Shown here piece after piece: positions 55,469-64,000 of a stretch of DNA of 64,000 nt. The notes under the pieces were generated by a model. The model was not told where the DNA came from, ran no database searches, and saw nothing but the letters and a program-made list of their open reading frames with translations. The stretch covers positions 24,095 through 88,094 of the forward strand of contig NZ_JAUSPS010000001.1 in NCBI RefSeq assembly GCF_030652775.1, read 5' to 3'. Origin of the DNA: Acetobacterium sp. (lineage in GTDB: Bacteria > Bacillota > Clostridia > Eubacteriales > Eubacteriaceae). Position 1 is the first letter of the stretch. Each line of letters starts with the position of its first letter. Made by a program: the position numbers and the translations under genes.

Positions 55469-56884
55469 GATATATTTATTCACCAGACGATAAGCAGTGG
55501 TCTGACTTAGGCCCAGAGATTCTGCCATGTCGTTGATATTGTCGGAAATCTCATAATAGTCTTCAATAATTCCGCGTTTGTAATTTTCGACCAGGTCATC
55601 AAAAATGATCTGTCTTTTTTTGATTCCTTCATTGGCGAAAAAGGCACCCAACTGCTCGGGCAATTTATCAATGCCAATGACGCTGCCAAGACTCATCACG
55701 GCCATCTGTTCGACCGCATTTTTAAGCTGCCGGACATTCCCAGGCCAGTCGTATTGAATCAGGGATTCAATCACCGGATTGGAAAAAACCTTATTTTGGC
55801 TGTATTTTTTATTGTACTCTTTTAAATAATACTGAGCAATGGGGAAAATATCATCCCGCCGTTCCCGGAGTGAGGGAATGGTTTGGGTAATGCCGTTAAT
55901 TCGCCAGTACAGGTCTTCGCGGAAGGTGTTTTTGGCCACCAGCTCGGCCAAATTTTTATTAGTGGCGGTAATGATCCGGGTATTGACCGTTTTTGATTCC
56001 AGTCCGCCCACCGAGGTGAAACGCTGGTTTTCCAGAAAATCAAGGAGCTTGACCTGGATATTGGGAAGCAATTCACCAATCTCATCTAAAAACAAGGTGC
56101 CGTTATCGGCCATTTCTACCAGTCCTTTTTTCCCCTTGGGGCTGGCTCCGGTAAAGGCATAGGGAACATACCCAAAGAGCTCGCTTTCAATCAGATTATC
56201 GGGAATCGAGGCGCAGTTAATCGAAACGAAGGGGTTCGATTTGCGGGGGCTGCAATCGTGAATAAATTTGGCAATCAGACTCTTACCAACGCCACTTTCG
56301 CCCAATAAAAGAATGGGGATATCGGATTTGGCCGCTTTCTTCAGTTTGTGCAGAGTCTGGTAAAGGATATAGCTGCGGCCGACAATGTTGTTACTGGCCT
56401 TGGTCCGTTCTTCCCGGGAGCCTTTTTTGTCTTTAATCTCGTCGTCATCACTTTTTTCTTTTTCGGGATTCAGATAATCCAAGTCAAACTCCACAAAAGA
56501 CTCCCGTTTTAAGGTGTTATAAACTAGCATTACCAGCTCGTGATCGGGATTATAGAGGGGCGTGGTAATGGTGATGTGTTCTTCATCAGTAATCAGTGAG
56601 CGTTGCCGCGAAATGATGGTGCGCTTCTTTTCCATGGCGGTAGCGGTGGAGGGCGGCGTCCAGAAACCCTGGAAGGAAGTCAGAAAATTAAGCTTCCACA
56701 TTTTTTCGGCGGAAATGCCATGGTATTCCAGACAGGCTGGGTTGGCATAAAGAACGTTACCGTCTTTATCGGTTACAGTGACCTCAATAAAACTATTCTC
56801 CAGAATATCGAGAAAAAATTCACTGGATAGGGTTTTTAAATAGTCTAAATATTCCTGGCTATGATTAAATTCGTTTGTTATCAT
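55460..56884 (-). CDS. Sigma-54-dependent transcriptional activator with PAS domain
   Basis: An N-terminal PAS domain (about 20-130) senses an unknown signal. The AAA+ domain has Walker A GESGVGKS (195-202), the sigma-54 contact loop as YAFTGA (242-247, where GAFTGA is usual), Walker B GTLFLDE (262-268) and arginine-finger region FREDLYWRI. The C-terminal HTH (about 445-474, MAESLGLSQTTAYRLVNKY) binds upstream sites. It is divergent from the methyltransferase operon, whose start bears a consensus -24/-12 promoter, so it should switch that operon on. AAAAAGGAAAACG precedes the ATG. Confidence 0.93.
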   Translation of the reverse strand: MITNEFNHSQEYLDYLKTLSSEFFLDILENSFIEVTVTDKDGNVLYANPACLEYHGISAEKMWKLNFLTSFQGFWTPPSTATAMEKKRTIISRQRSLITDEEHITITTPLYNPDHELVMLVYNTLKRESFVEFDLDYLNPEKEKSDDDEIKDKKGSREERTKASNNIVGRSYILYQTLHKLKKAAKSDIPILLLGESGVGKSLIAKFIHDCSPRKSNPFVSINCASIPDNLIESELFGYVPYAFTGASPKGKKGLVEMADNGTLFLDEIGELLPNIQVKLLDFLENQRFTSVGGLESKTVNTRIITATNKNLAELVAKNTFREDLYWRINGITQTIPSLRERRDDIFPIAQYYLKEYNKKYSQNKVFSNPVIESLIQYDWPGNVRQLKNAVEQMAVMSLGSVIGIDKLPEQLGAFFANEGIKKRQIIFDDLVENYKRGIIEDYYEISDNINDMAESLGLSQTTAYRLVNKYIKK

Positions 56885-56897
56885 CGTTTTCCTTTTT

Positions 56898-56913
56898 CAC
56901 ACATTAATGTGTG
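56898..56913. promoter_or_regulatory. Candidate upstream activating sequence / autoregulatory palindrome
   Basis: A perfect 16-bp palindrome, CACACATTAATGTGTG, lies about 250 bp before the -24/-12 promoter and just upstream of the activator's own ribosome binding site. Another palindrome, GGAATATTCC, is at 57045-57054, about 107 bp before the promoter. Either could be the enhancer site. Confidence 0.4.
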
Positions 56914-57159
56914 GTGTATTTTTAGTCATTTTGTTCGAAGTGTATATTATGTTATTTTCCATGTGATATAAAAACGAGATAAATCGTTTTCATTAATAAA
57001 ACTGATAATAAATCAAAATAGCCCAAGGCACAAGAGGAAAAAAAGGAATATTCCCAAAAGTGAAAAATAAAAGTGGCGCTTTCTCATATCTGGAAAGAAT
57101 AATTGCCTTATGAATTTCAATAAAGGGCGGTAAACCGAGTATAATACGTCGAAAGCCTG

Positions 57160-57176
57160 TTGGCACGATTATTGCG
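57160..57176 (+). promoter_or_regulatory. Sigma-54 (-24/-12) promoter of the mtg operon
   Basis: TTGGCACGATTATTGCG fits TGGCACG-N4-TTGC fully. Transcription should start near 57187, leaving a leader of about 180 nt with small hairpins (GGACGTCC, CCCG-ATTTAA-CGGG). No other gene lies in 56885-57369. Confidence 0.85.
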
Positions 57177-57285
57177 ATACATATTATCAAGAATTAACAT
57201 GACATCTCGCAAATAAGATTGAAAGGAGAAAAAGTGTAATCGTTTAGGCTGCGAGAAAGAAAAACGGACGTCCAGGAAGAAGTGA

Positions 57286-58290
<1,005 letters not shown>

Positions 58291-58332
58291 AAACTTTGAA
58301 CCAAATCTAAAATAAGAGGAGGATTAACTAAA

Positions 58333-59898
58333 ATGCAAGAAAAAACGACAAAGAATCGAACAGTGTTGTACGTTTCAGCAGCAATCGCCATCGTTTTCGT
58401 ATTAGCTAGTATGCTTTTTACAGAAGGTACAACAGCCGTATTTAATCTGTTAAATTCATTTATTACAACGTCTTTTGGATGGTTGTATTTATTGGCAGTC
58501 GGGATATTTATTGTGTTTGCCATCGGTGTTGCCATCAGTCCATTTGGGAAAATTATATTAGGTAAGGATGATGATAAACCTGAATTTACTAACTTCCAAT
58601 GGTTTTCCATGTTATTTGGCGGCGGGATGGGAATTGGCTTGGTATTCTGGTCGGTATCGGAACCGATTATGCATTATCTGAGTCCACCCTTTGGAGACGG
58701 GGGAACTCAGGCCGCAATGGAAACGGCCATGCGAATCACTTTCTTCCACTGGGGATTGCATCCATGGGTAATCTTTGCAATTGGTGGTTTGGGACTGGCA
58801 TATTTTCAATTTAGAAAAGACTTGCCATTCCTGATCAGTTCGGCTTTCTACCCATTGATTGGTGAAAAAATACATGGACCAATCGGTAAAACGATTGACA
58901 TTCTGGCAGTTTTTGCAACAATTTTCGGTGTTGCCACAAGCTTGGGCTTTGGAGCAACTCAAATTGCCACTGGTTTGCAATATATATGGGGGATTCAATC
59001 CTCGCCAATGGTGATTTCAATCATCATTGCTGTGATGACAGCAATCTTTACTTTGGCAACAATATCAGGACTGCATAAGGCAATGCAAGTTGCAGCTAAT
59101 ATAAAAATCTGGCTTTCGATTGGATTTATGGTTTTTATCTTTATTTTTGGCGGCAGCGTATTTATTTTAAATAATTTTACGAATTCATTAGGCTCTTATT
59201 TGCAGAACATTGTCGGTCAAACCTTCTGGATGGGGAATGTTGAATGGTTAAACGGCTGGACCGTCTTCTATTGGGCATGGTGGATTGCCTGGGCTCCATT
59301 TGTTGGACAGTTCGTTGCGCGGGTTTCTAAAGGCAGGAGCATTCGCGAATTTATTTTAGCAGTAGCCTTACTTCCTTCTGGTTTTTCTCTGATTTGGATT
59401 GCCATTTACGGCGGCGCAGCCTTTAATTTAAATGCAATCTCCGGTGGCGCAATCGAAGCGGCAGTTGGTGCCGATTATACCACCGCACTATACGCTCTTT
59501 TACAACAATTGCCACTCTATGGCATTACGTCAATCCTAGCGATTTTCCTGATTTTAATCTGCTTTGTTGGAGCGGCGAACTCAGCAACCTATGTTTTAGC
59601 GATGCTGACATCAGGCGGAGATATGGACCCAGACAAAAAATTAAGAGGCGGCTGGGGTATTGCCCAGGGTCTAATCACCATTATGTTAATCCTTGTGGGT
59701 GGAACTTCAGCTTTAAAAGCCTTGCAGACGGCTTCAATTGTGGCGGCCTTCCCATATATGCTAATTATGATCGTCATGTGCTTTAGTATTCTAAAAGCTT
59801 TGAAAGCAGATTACGCCGAAACCCAGCTATTGAAAAATAAAATCGGTATTAATGATATTGACAACGGACAAGCGCCAGTTGTGGATGTTCAAGAATAA
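58333..59898 (+). CDS. BCCT-family transporter for a quaternary amine (first copy)
   Basis: A 521-residue, twelve-helix transporter. Family signatures: GGGMGIGLVFWSVSEP with the GMGIG substrate/sodium region, FFHWGLHPWVIF in helix 4, and FYWAWWIAWAPFVGQF in helix 8. Compared with BetP from memory, the Trp box is kept but the Tyr of helix 4 is Phe. Its place inside a betaine demethylation operon suggests import of the methylated substrate, or exchange for the demethylated product. GAGGAGG precedes the ATG. Confidence 0.93.
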   Translation: MQEKTTKNRTVLYVSAAIAIVFVLASMLFTEGTTAVFNLLNSFITTSFGWLYLLAVGIFIVFAIGVAISPFGKIILGKDDDKPEFTNFQWFSMLFGGGMGIGLVFWSVSEPIMHYLSPPFGDGGTQAAMETAMRITFFHWGLHPWVIFAIGGLGLAYFQFRKDLPFLISSAFYPLIGEKIHGPIGKTIDILAVFATIFGVATSLGFGATQIATGLQYIWGIQSSPMVISIIIAVMTAIFTLATISGLHKAMQVAANIKIWLSIGFMVFIFIFGGSVFILNNFTNSLGSYLQNIVGQTFWMGNVEWLNGWTVFYWAWWIAWAPFVGQFVARVSKGRSIREFILAVALLPSGFSLIWIAIYGGAAFNLNAISGGAIEAAVGADYTTALYALLQQLPLYGITSILAIFLILICFVGAANSATYVLAMLTSGGDMDPDKKLRGGWGIAQGLITIMLILVGGTSALKALQTASIVAAFPYMLIMIVMCFSILKALKADYAETQLLKNKIGINDIDNGQAPVVDVQE

Positions 59899-59934
59899 AA
59901 ATATGAATAAAATTTAGAAAAAGAGGTATTTTAA

Positions 59935-61365
59935 ATGTTACCAAAATTTGATGTTTTAACGGATGAACAAATTAATAAGATTCACAAAAACAGCTTAAAA
60001 ATTCTTCAGGAAATTGGGATTGAGTTCTCCTATGACCCGGCCATTGAAGTATTTAAAAAACATGGTCAACGGGTTGAAGGCCACCGGGTCTTTTTAGATC
60101 CCGATTTTGTTGAAGAAATGGTGGAAAAAGCACCAGCCCAGTTTACCCTCCATGCCCGTAATCCTGAGCATAATCTGATTTGTGGCGGAGAGAATATTAT
60201 TTATATGCCAGGTTACGGTGCTCCCTTTGTTTACGATGCCGACGGCGGCAAACGGGATGCGACCATGGCAGATTATGACAATTTTGTAAAACTGGCCGGA
60301 GCCAGTAAAAACATGCATATGACCGGCGGTACTGTCGTAGAACCGACCGATGTCGAAGATGAAATCAGACATTTAAAAATGGCCTACAGCCATATTATAA
60401 ACTCCGATAAATGTTTTATGGGTAGCTCTTCAGGTTATGAACAAGCCATGGATTCCATCAAGCTGACAGCAGTGCTCCATGGCGGTATGGACGTGATCAA
60501 AGAAAAACCAGCCCTGATCTGCCTGGTCAATTCCGTGACTCCGCTGAAATATGATGACCGAATGTTGGGTGGTTTAATGGCTTACGCCGAAACCGGCCAA
60601 CCGATGGTCATTGCCTCATTGGTTATGGCCGGCTCAACCGGTCCGGCAACGATGGCTGGCGCCTTATCGCTGCAAAATGCCGAGGTATTGGCGGGGATTA
60701 CCCTGACTCAGTGCATTAACCCAGGAACACCGGTGGTTTATGGCTCAACTTCAGCCGTAACCGATATGTCAACCGGATCACTATCGATCGGGAATCCGGA
60801 AAATGCCCTCTTTACCTCAGCCAGTGCTCAGTTTTCACGGTTCTATGGCGTGCCTTGCCGTGGTGGCGGTGGTTTAACCGATGCCAAAACCGTTGATGCC
60901 CAGGCTGGTTATGAATCGATGATGGTGCTCTTTGCCGCCAGTACCACTGGTGTGAATTTCGTGTTGCATACGGCTGGAATTCTGCAATATTATATGGCCA
61001 TGTCTTATGAAAAATTCATGGTGGATGATGAAATTGCCGGGATGGTATTACGTTACCTCAAGGGTTTTGACTGTGACAGCGATGAAAAAATGGCCTATGA
61101 TGTGATTGAAAAAGTCGGTCCTGGTGGACATTTTCTAACTCAGAAACATACTCGTAAGAACTTTAAAACCGAATTCTTCCGACCGGCTCTTAGTGATCGT
61201 CAATCTTTTGACGGATGGTCTAAAGACTCGATTGATACCAATCAACGGGCTAAATTAAAATGGCAGGAAGTATTGGCTAGTTACACACCACCAGAGTTAG
61301 ATCCAGCAGTTAAAGAAAAAGTCGAAGCATTTATCGAAAAACGGTCAAAAGAATTATTAAAATAA
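59935..61365 (+). CDS. mtgB: MttB-family methyltransferase, non-pyrrolysine (glycine betaine:corrinoid type)
   Basis: A 476-residue MttB-superfamily protein (LPKFDVLTDEQINKIHKNSL; GYGAPFVYDADGGKRDAT; SLSIGNPENALFTSASAQF). There is no in-frame TAG, so it lacks pyrrolysine and belongs to the MtgB-like group, whose members demethylate glycine betaine, proline betaine, carnitine or butyrobetaine. It transfers one methyl group to the corrinoid protein encoded next. With MtrH-type MtgA and BCCT carriers in the operon, glycine betaine (giving dimethylglycine) is the likeliest substrate, not proven. AAAGAGG precedes the ATG. Confidence 0.87.
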   Translation: MLPKFDVLTDEQINKIHKNSLKILQEIGIEFSYDPAIEVFKKHGQRVEGHRVFLDPDFVEEMVEKAPAQFTLHARNPEHNLICGGENIIYMPGYGAPFVYDADGGKRDATMADYDNFVKLAGASKNMHMTGGTVVEPTDVEDEIRHLKMAYSHIINSDKCFMGSSSGYEQAMDSIKLTAVLHGGMDVIKEKPALICLVNSVTPLKYDDRMLGGLMAYAETGQPMVIASLVMAGSTGPATMAGALSLQNAEVLAGITLTQCINPGTPVVYGSTSAVTDMSTGSLSIGNPENALFTSASAQFSRFYGVPCRGGGGLTDAKTVDAQAGYESMMVLFAASTTGVNFVLHTAGILQYYMAMSYEKFMVDDEIAGMVLRYLKGFDCDSDEKMAYDVIEKVGPGGHFLTQKHTRKNFKTEFFRPALSDRQSFDGWSKDSIDTNQRAKLKWQEVLASYTPPELDPAVKEKVEAFIEKRSKELLK

Positions 61366-61373
61366 GACAAGCT

Positions 61374-61415
61374 AACAAATAACAAATAACAAATAACAAA
61401 TAATAAATAATAAAA
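61374..61415 (+). repeat. Heptamer tandem repeat in the mtgB-mtgC spacer
   Basis: Four exact copies of AACAAAT followed by two variants (AATAAAT, AATAAAA), immediately before the ribosome binding site of the corrinoid protein gene. The A/T-rich, unstructured run could raise or vary translation of mtgC through copy number. Confidence 0.85.
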
Positions 61416-61434
61416 GAATAAAAGGAGAAAAATA

Positions 61435-62079
61435 ATGAACCCAATATTTGAAGAAATTAAAGATGCAATTGTAGATGGTGATGAAGATTTAGCGATTGAA
61501 CTGGCAGAAAAAGTTGTTGCCGAAAAAATTGATCCGGTCCAAGCGGTACAGCTGGGATTTATTAAAGGGATTGAAGAAGTTGGGGCCGCATGGACTAGTG
61601 GTGAAGCTTTTTTACCAGATGTTATGATGGCCGCTGACGCCATGAAAGCGGGAATGGATGTATTGGAAGAGGTATTGGCAGCAGGTGAAGGTGAAGGCGC
61701 CTATGAAGACAAGGGGAAGATCGTTCTGGGCACCGTTGAAGGTGACATTCATGATATCGGAAAAAATATCGTCGGAGCACTGCTAACCTCAGCTGGTTTT
61801 AAGGTTTATGACATTGGTATCGATCAGAAGGCAGAAGATTTTGTCGCTAAAGCTGACGAAGTTGGAGCAAAGATCATCGCCGCCAGCTCACTGTTGACGA
61901 CGACTATGAAATCTCAAAAAGTTTTGGTTGAGTATCTCGATGCTCAAAATCTACGAAGTAAATATAAGATTATCATTGGTGGTGGACCCACCAGTGCAAA
62001 ATGGGGCGAAGATATTGGTGCCGATGGTTGGGCTGAAACAGCTGATGAAGCCGTGGAATTATGTAAACAATTAATGTAA
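61435..62079 (+). CDS. mtgC: Corrinoid protein of the betaine methyltransferase system
   Basis: A 214-residue methyl carrier. The helical cap (about 1-90; GFIKGIEEVGAAWTSGEAFLP) is followed by the B12 domain with D104-I-H106-D-I-G109-K-N, SSLLTTT and IIIGGGPTS. It accepts the methyl group from the MttB-family enzyme and donates it to the MtrH-type enzyme encoded in the same operon. AAAAGGAG precedes the ATG. It is clearly distinct from the corrinoid protein at 43957-44586, so the two systems are separate. No reductive activase gene is in the window. Confidence 0.9.
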   Translation: MNPIFEEIKDAIVDGDEDLAIELAEKVVAEKIDPVQAVQLGFIKGIEEVGAAWTSGEAFLPDVMMAADAMKAGMDVLEEVLAAGEGEGAYEDKGKIVLGTVEGDIHDIGKNIVGALLTSAGFKVYDIGIDQKAEDFVAKADEVGAKIIAASSLLTTTMKSQKVLVEYLDAQNLRSKYKIIIGGGPTSAKWGEDIGADGWAETADEAVELCKQLM

Positions 62080-62124
62080 TTAAAAATTCTGATAATATGA
62101 TACAATAAATTAACATCACAGAAC

Positions 62125-62160
62125 AGGTGCCAAAATTTGGATAAAATTTTGGCGCCTTTC
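62125..62160 (+). terminator. Hairpin between mtgC and the second BCCT gene
   Basis: A 14-bp stem with one G-T pair (AGGTGCCAAAATTT / AAATTTTGGCGCCT) followed by TTCTG. The T run is poor, so it may attenuate rather than stop transcription into the next gene. Confidence 0.6.
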
Positions 62161-62180
62161 TGTAATAAAAGGAAGTGAAT

Positions 62181-63650
62181 ATGATGGTATTCTACATTTC
62201 AATTAGTCTCATTTTGCTGTTTCTTGGATTTGGATTTTTATTTCCGGAACAATTGCTGGGGATTACGAGTCAGATGTTTGGATTTATCACTAACGATCTA
62301 GGATGGTTATATCTGGTAACCGTTCTGGGCATCCTTATCTTTTCACTCTATCTGGCATTTGGCAGGTTTGGAAAAATTCGCTTAGGCAATGACGATGATC
62401 GTCCCGAGTATTCGAACTTCTCCTGGTTTGCGATGTTATTCAGTGCCGGGATGGGAATTGGTCTGGTATTTTGGGGTGTTGCTGAACCGGTTTTTCATTA
62501 TGCCCAACCGCCCATGGGAATCGAACCGTTATCAACTCAGTCGGCAATGATGTCGTTTCGTTATGCATTTTTACATTGGGGCCTTCATCCCTGGGCGATC
62601 TACGCCATCGTAGGATTAGCGCTGGCATACGTCACCTTCAGAAAAAAAATGCCGTGCTTAATCAGCTCAACCTTATACCCGCTTTTAGGCGAGAAAGTTA
62701 AGGGCCCGATTGGAAAGGGAGTTGATATTCTGACACTTGTTTTAACCGTATTCGGAGTTTCTACCTCCCTGGGAATGGGCGCTTTACAGGTAAATGGCGG
62801 TTTAAATACCCTATTTAATATCCCCAATAATATCAATACCCAAGTTATTATTATTATTGTGATTACTGTTTTATTTTTGATTTCAGCAACAACTGGATTA
62901 AACAAAGGAATAAAAATACTTAGCAACACGAATATCATCATTGCCGTGTTGCTTTTGCTGTTTGTTTTTTGTTTTGGGCCAACGATTTTTATTATCAATA
63001 CCTTATTGGTAAGTATCAGTGGGTATATTCAGAATATTTTACCCATGAGCTTGGCTTTATCACCTTTTGAAAATGATCCCTGGATTGGAACCTGGACGAT
63101 TTTCTATTGGGCCTGGTGGCTTTCCTGGGGACCATTTGTGGGAACCTTTATCGCTCGAATATCTAAAGGTCGGACGGTAAAAGAGTTCATTTTGGGTGTG
63201 ATTATTCTACCAGCCTTCTTCAGTTGCATTTGGTTTACTGTTTTTGGAGGCACTGCATTATATTTTGAAATCTTTGAAGGGGTTGATATTGTTGCTCAGG
63301 TTACCAATGATGTGACGGTGGGATTATTTACCACCCTATCCTATTTACCTATGGGGAAAATAATCTCGTTTATAGCCACCGTTTTGATTATCACTTTTTT
63401 TGTCACTTCAGCAGATTCGGCGACTTTTGTTATTGGGATGTTTTCCAGAAATGGCGATTTGAACCCGGATACTAAAATAAAAATAATTTGGGGTTTGATT
63501 TTGTCGTTGATGTCAATTGTTCTCCTTTTTAGTGGCGGGTTGGTAGCCATGCGGAATACCTCCATTATTATGGCCTTGCCATTTTTGCTAATTATAATTT
63601 TAATGTGTGTGGCTGTTTATAAAGCATTTGGTAGTGAAAAAAACGATTAG
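62181..63650 (+). CDS. BCCT-family transporter for a quaternary amine (second copy)
   Basis: A 489-residue, twelve-helix BCCT carrier, diverged from the first copy. It has SAGMGIGLVFWGVAEP, FLHWGLHPWAIYA (the complete Trp/Trp/Tyr set of BetP helix 4) and FYWAWWLSWGPFVGTF. The short C-terminus (FGSEKND) lacks the long regulatory tail of osmosensing BetP, pointing to nutrient uptake rather than osmoregulation. The start is ATG at 62181 with AAGGA seven nt upstream; a GTG at 62175 overlaps the site. It follows a terminator-like hairpin, so its expression may be lower than that of mtgABC. Confidence 0.92.
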   Translation: MMVFYISISLILLFLGFGFLFPEQLLGITSQMFGFITNDLGWLYLVTVLGILIFSLYLAFGRFGKIRLGNDDDRPEYSNFSWFAMLFSAGMGIGLVFWGVAEPVFHYAQPPMGIEPLSTQSAMMSFRYAFLHWGLHPWAIYAIVGLALAYVTFRKKMPCLISSTLYPLLGEKVKGPIGKGVDILTLVLTVFGVSTSLGMGALQVNGGLNTLFNIPNNINTQVIIIIVITVLFLISATTGLNKGIKILSNTNIIIAVLLLLFVFCFGPTIFIINTLLVSISGYIQNILPMSLALSPFENDPWIGTWTIFYWAWWLSWGPFVGTFIARISKGRTVKEFILGVIILPAFFSCIWFTVFGGTALYFEIFEGVDIVAQVTNDVTVGLFTTLSYLPMGKIISFIATVLIITFFVTSADSATFVIGMFSRNGDLNPDTKIKIIWGLILSLMSIVLLFSGGLVAMRNTSIIMALPFLLIIILMCVAVYKAFGSEKND

Positions 63651-63722
63651 TTTATCAGTGTATAAAAATGAAAATATTACAGTAAAAATAATCGAATAAA
63701 AACGGAAAGAGGTAAAACAATA

Positions 63723-64000
63723 GTGAAAAAAGACAAACAGATCGCAAAAACGAAGTCGATTAAGATGAAATTATTAATTGTTCCACTGATCTGCGTATTG
63801 GTGGGAGTCTTTTCAATTGGAGCGATTTCTTCGTATTTAACCAGAGATAGTCTGCTGGCAGGAATGAGAGAAAATGGGTTTTCATCCTCACAGCGTTTTG
63901 TGAATCGAATCGAAGATAATACTGAAGCCGTTAAAACCATGAATGAAATGCTAGAATCGCAGATTCGCAGTATCGGAAATATTGTCATTGGTAATCGGGG
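63723..64000 (+). CDS. Probable methyl-accepting chemotaxis protein (N-terminal part, cut by window)
   Basis: The frame starts at GTG 63723 (AAAGAGG ten nt upstream) and is open to the right edge. A basic N-terminus, one membrane helix (about 16-38; LLIVPLICVLVGVFSIGAI) and the start of an extracellular helical region (SLLAGMRENGFSSSQRFVNR) match chemoreceptors with a Cache-type sensor. The signalling domain is outside the window, so a sensor kinase or cyclase is not excluded. If in the mtg transcript it might steer cells towards the amine. Confidence 0.6.
   Translation, partial: MKKDKQIAKTKSIKMKLLIVPLICVLVGVFSIGAISSYLTRDSLLAGMRENGFSSSQRFVNRIEDNTEAVKTMNEMLESQIRSIGNIVIGNR

Noticed and set aside
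59935..61365. Pyrrolysine-containing trimethylamine methyltransferase (MttB proper)
   Set aside because: No in-frame amber codon; the frame is continuous, so it belongs to the non-pyrrolysine group.
61374..61415. CRISPR-like array
   Set aside because: The repeats are only 7 bp and directly abutting without spacers. No cas genes and no longer spaced repeats were seen in the window.

Overview
The window reads as chromosome of an anaerobic, Gram-positive-type acetogen close to Acetobacterium (Eubacteriaceae). This is inferred from gene content, strong AGGAGG-type ribosome binding sites, simple hairpin terminators, moderate-to-low GC, and two sets of corrinoid-dependent methyltransferase genes. 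No rRNA, tRNA, CRISPR array, insertion sequence or phage gene was seen, so this looks like ordinary chromosome rich in signalling, surface-protein and methyl-group genes.

Layout. 1-6.2 kb: the end of a membrane protein with tandem repeats, a 7TM diguanylate cyclase, and a small cluster (DUF2284 protein, unknown protein, old-yellow-enzyme-type Fe-S flavoprotein). 6.3-12.6 kb: a DMT transporter, then a three-gene ABC-2 exporter divergent from a NarL-type two-component system. 12.7-22 kb: secreted and envelope functions (alkaline phosphatase with ChW repeats, cardiolipin synthase, a nitrilase-family amidase, a leucine-rich-repeat/ChW protein, a surface protein ending in an NPKTG sortase-like signal, and a PAS-PAS-PocR-GGDEF cyclase). 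22-36 kb: polysaccharide deacetylase, AEC transporter, a second DUF2284 protein, an orphan UroD-type methyltransferase with an elaborate control region, an Agr-like two-component pair, DAHP synthase, a GGDEF/HD-GYP protein, an alpha/beta hydrolase, a 990-bp stretch without a convincing gene, a DUF389 protein and a zinc-ribbon protein.

36-48 kb: gltBD (glutamate synthase) on the minus strand, then a TetR / corrinoid protein / UroD-type methyltransferase unit with a well formed sigma-A promoter and an operator-like dyad, then a lipoprotein and a Pit/DUF47 phosphate pair. 48-55 kb: a Bce-type resistance module (ABC ATPase, permease, regulator, kinase) and a subtilase carrying the same triple ChW block as two proteins near 13-18 kb. 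55-64 kb: a sigma-54 activator divergent from a catabolic operon behind a consensus -24/-12 promoter: MtrH-type methyltransferase, BCCT transporter, MttB-family methyltransferase, corrinoid protein and a second BCCT transporter, then the start of a chemoreceptor. This matches a quaternary-amine (most likely glycine betaine) demethylation system: import by BCCT, methyl transfer from substrate to the corrinoid protein (MtgB to MtgC), then from corrinoid to tetrahydrofolate (MtgA), feeding the Wood-Ljungdahl pathway.

Most notable points: the two UroD-type methyltransferase paralogues lack the Cys zinc ligands of MtaA-type enzymes. One sits beside a corrinoid protein under an apparent TetR operator. 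The other stands alone behind a 26-bp perfect palindrome, a near-consensus promoter and a leader of about 215 nt. The best candidate for something undescribed is this pair of methyl-transfer units and their separate controls.
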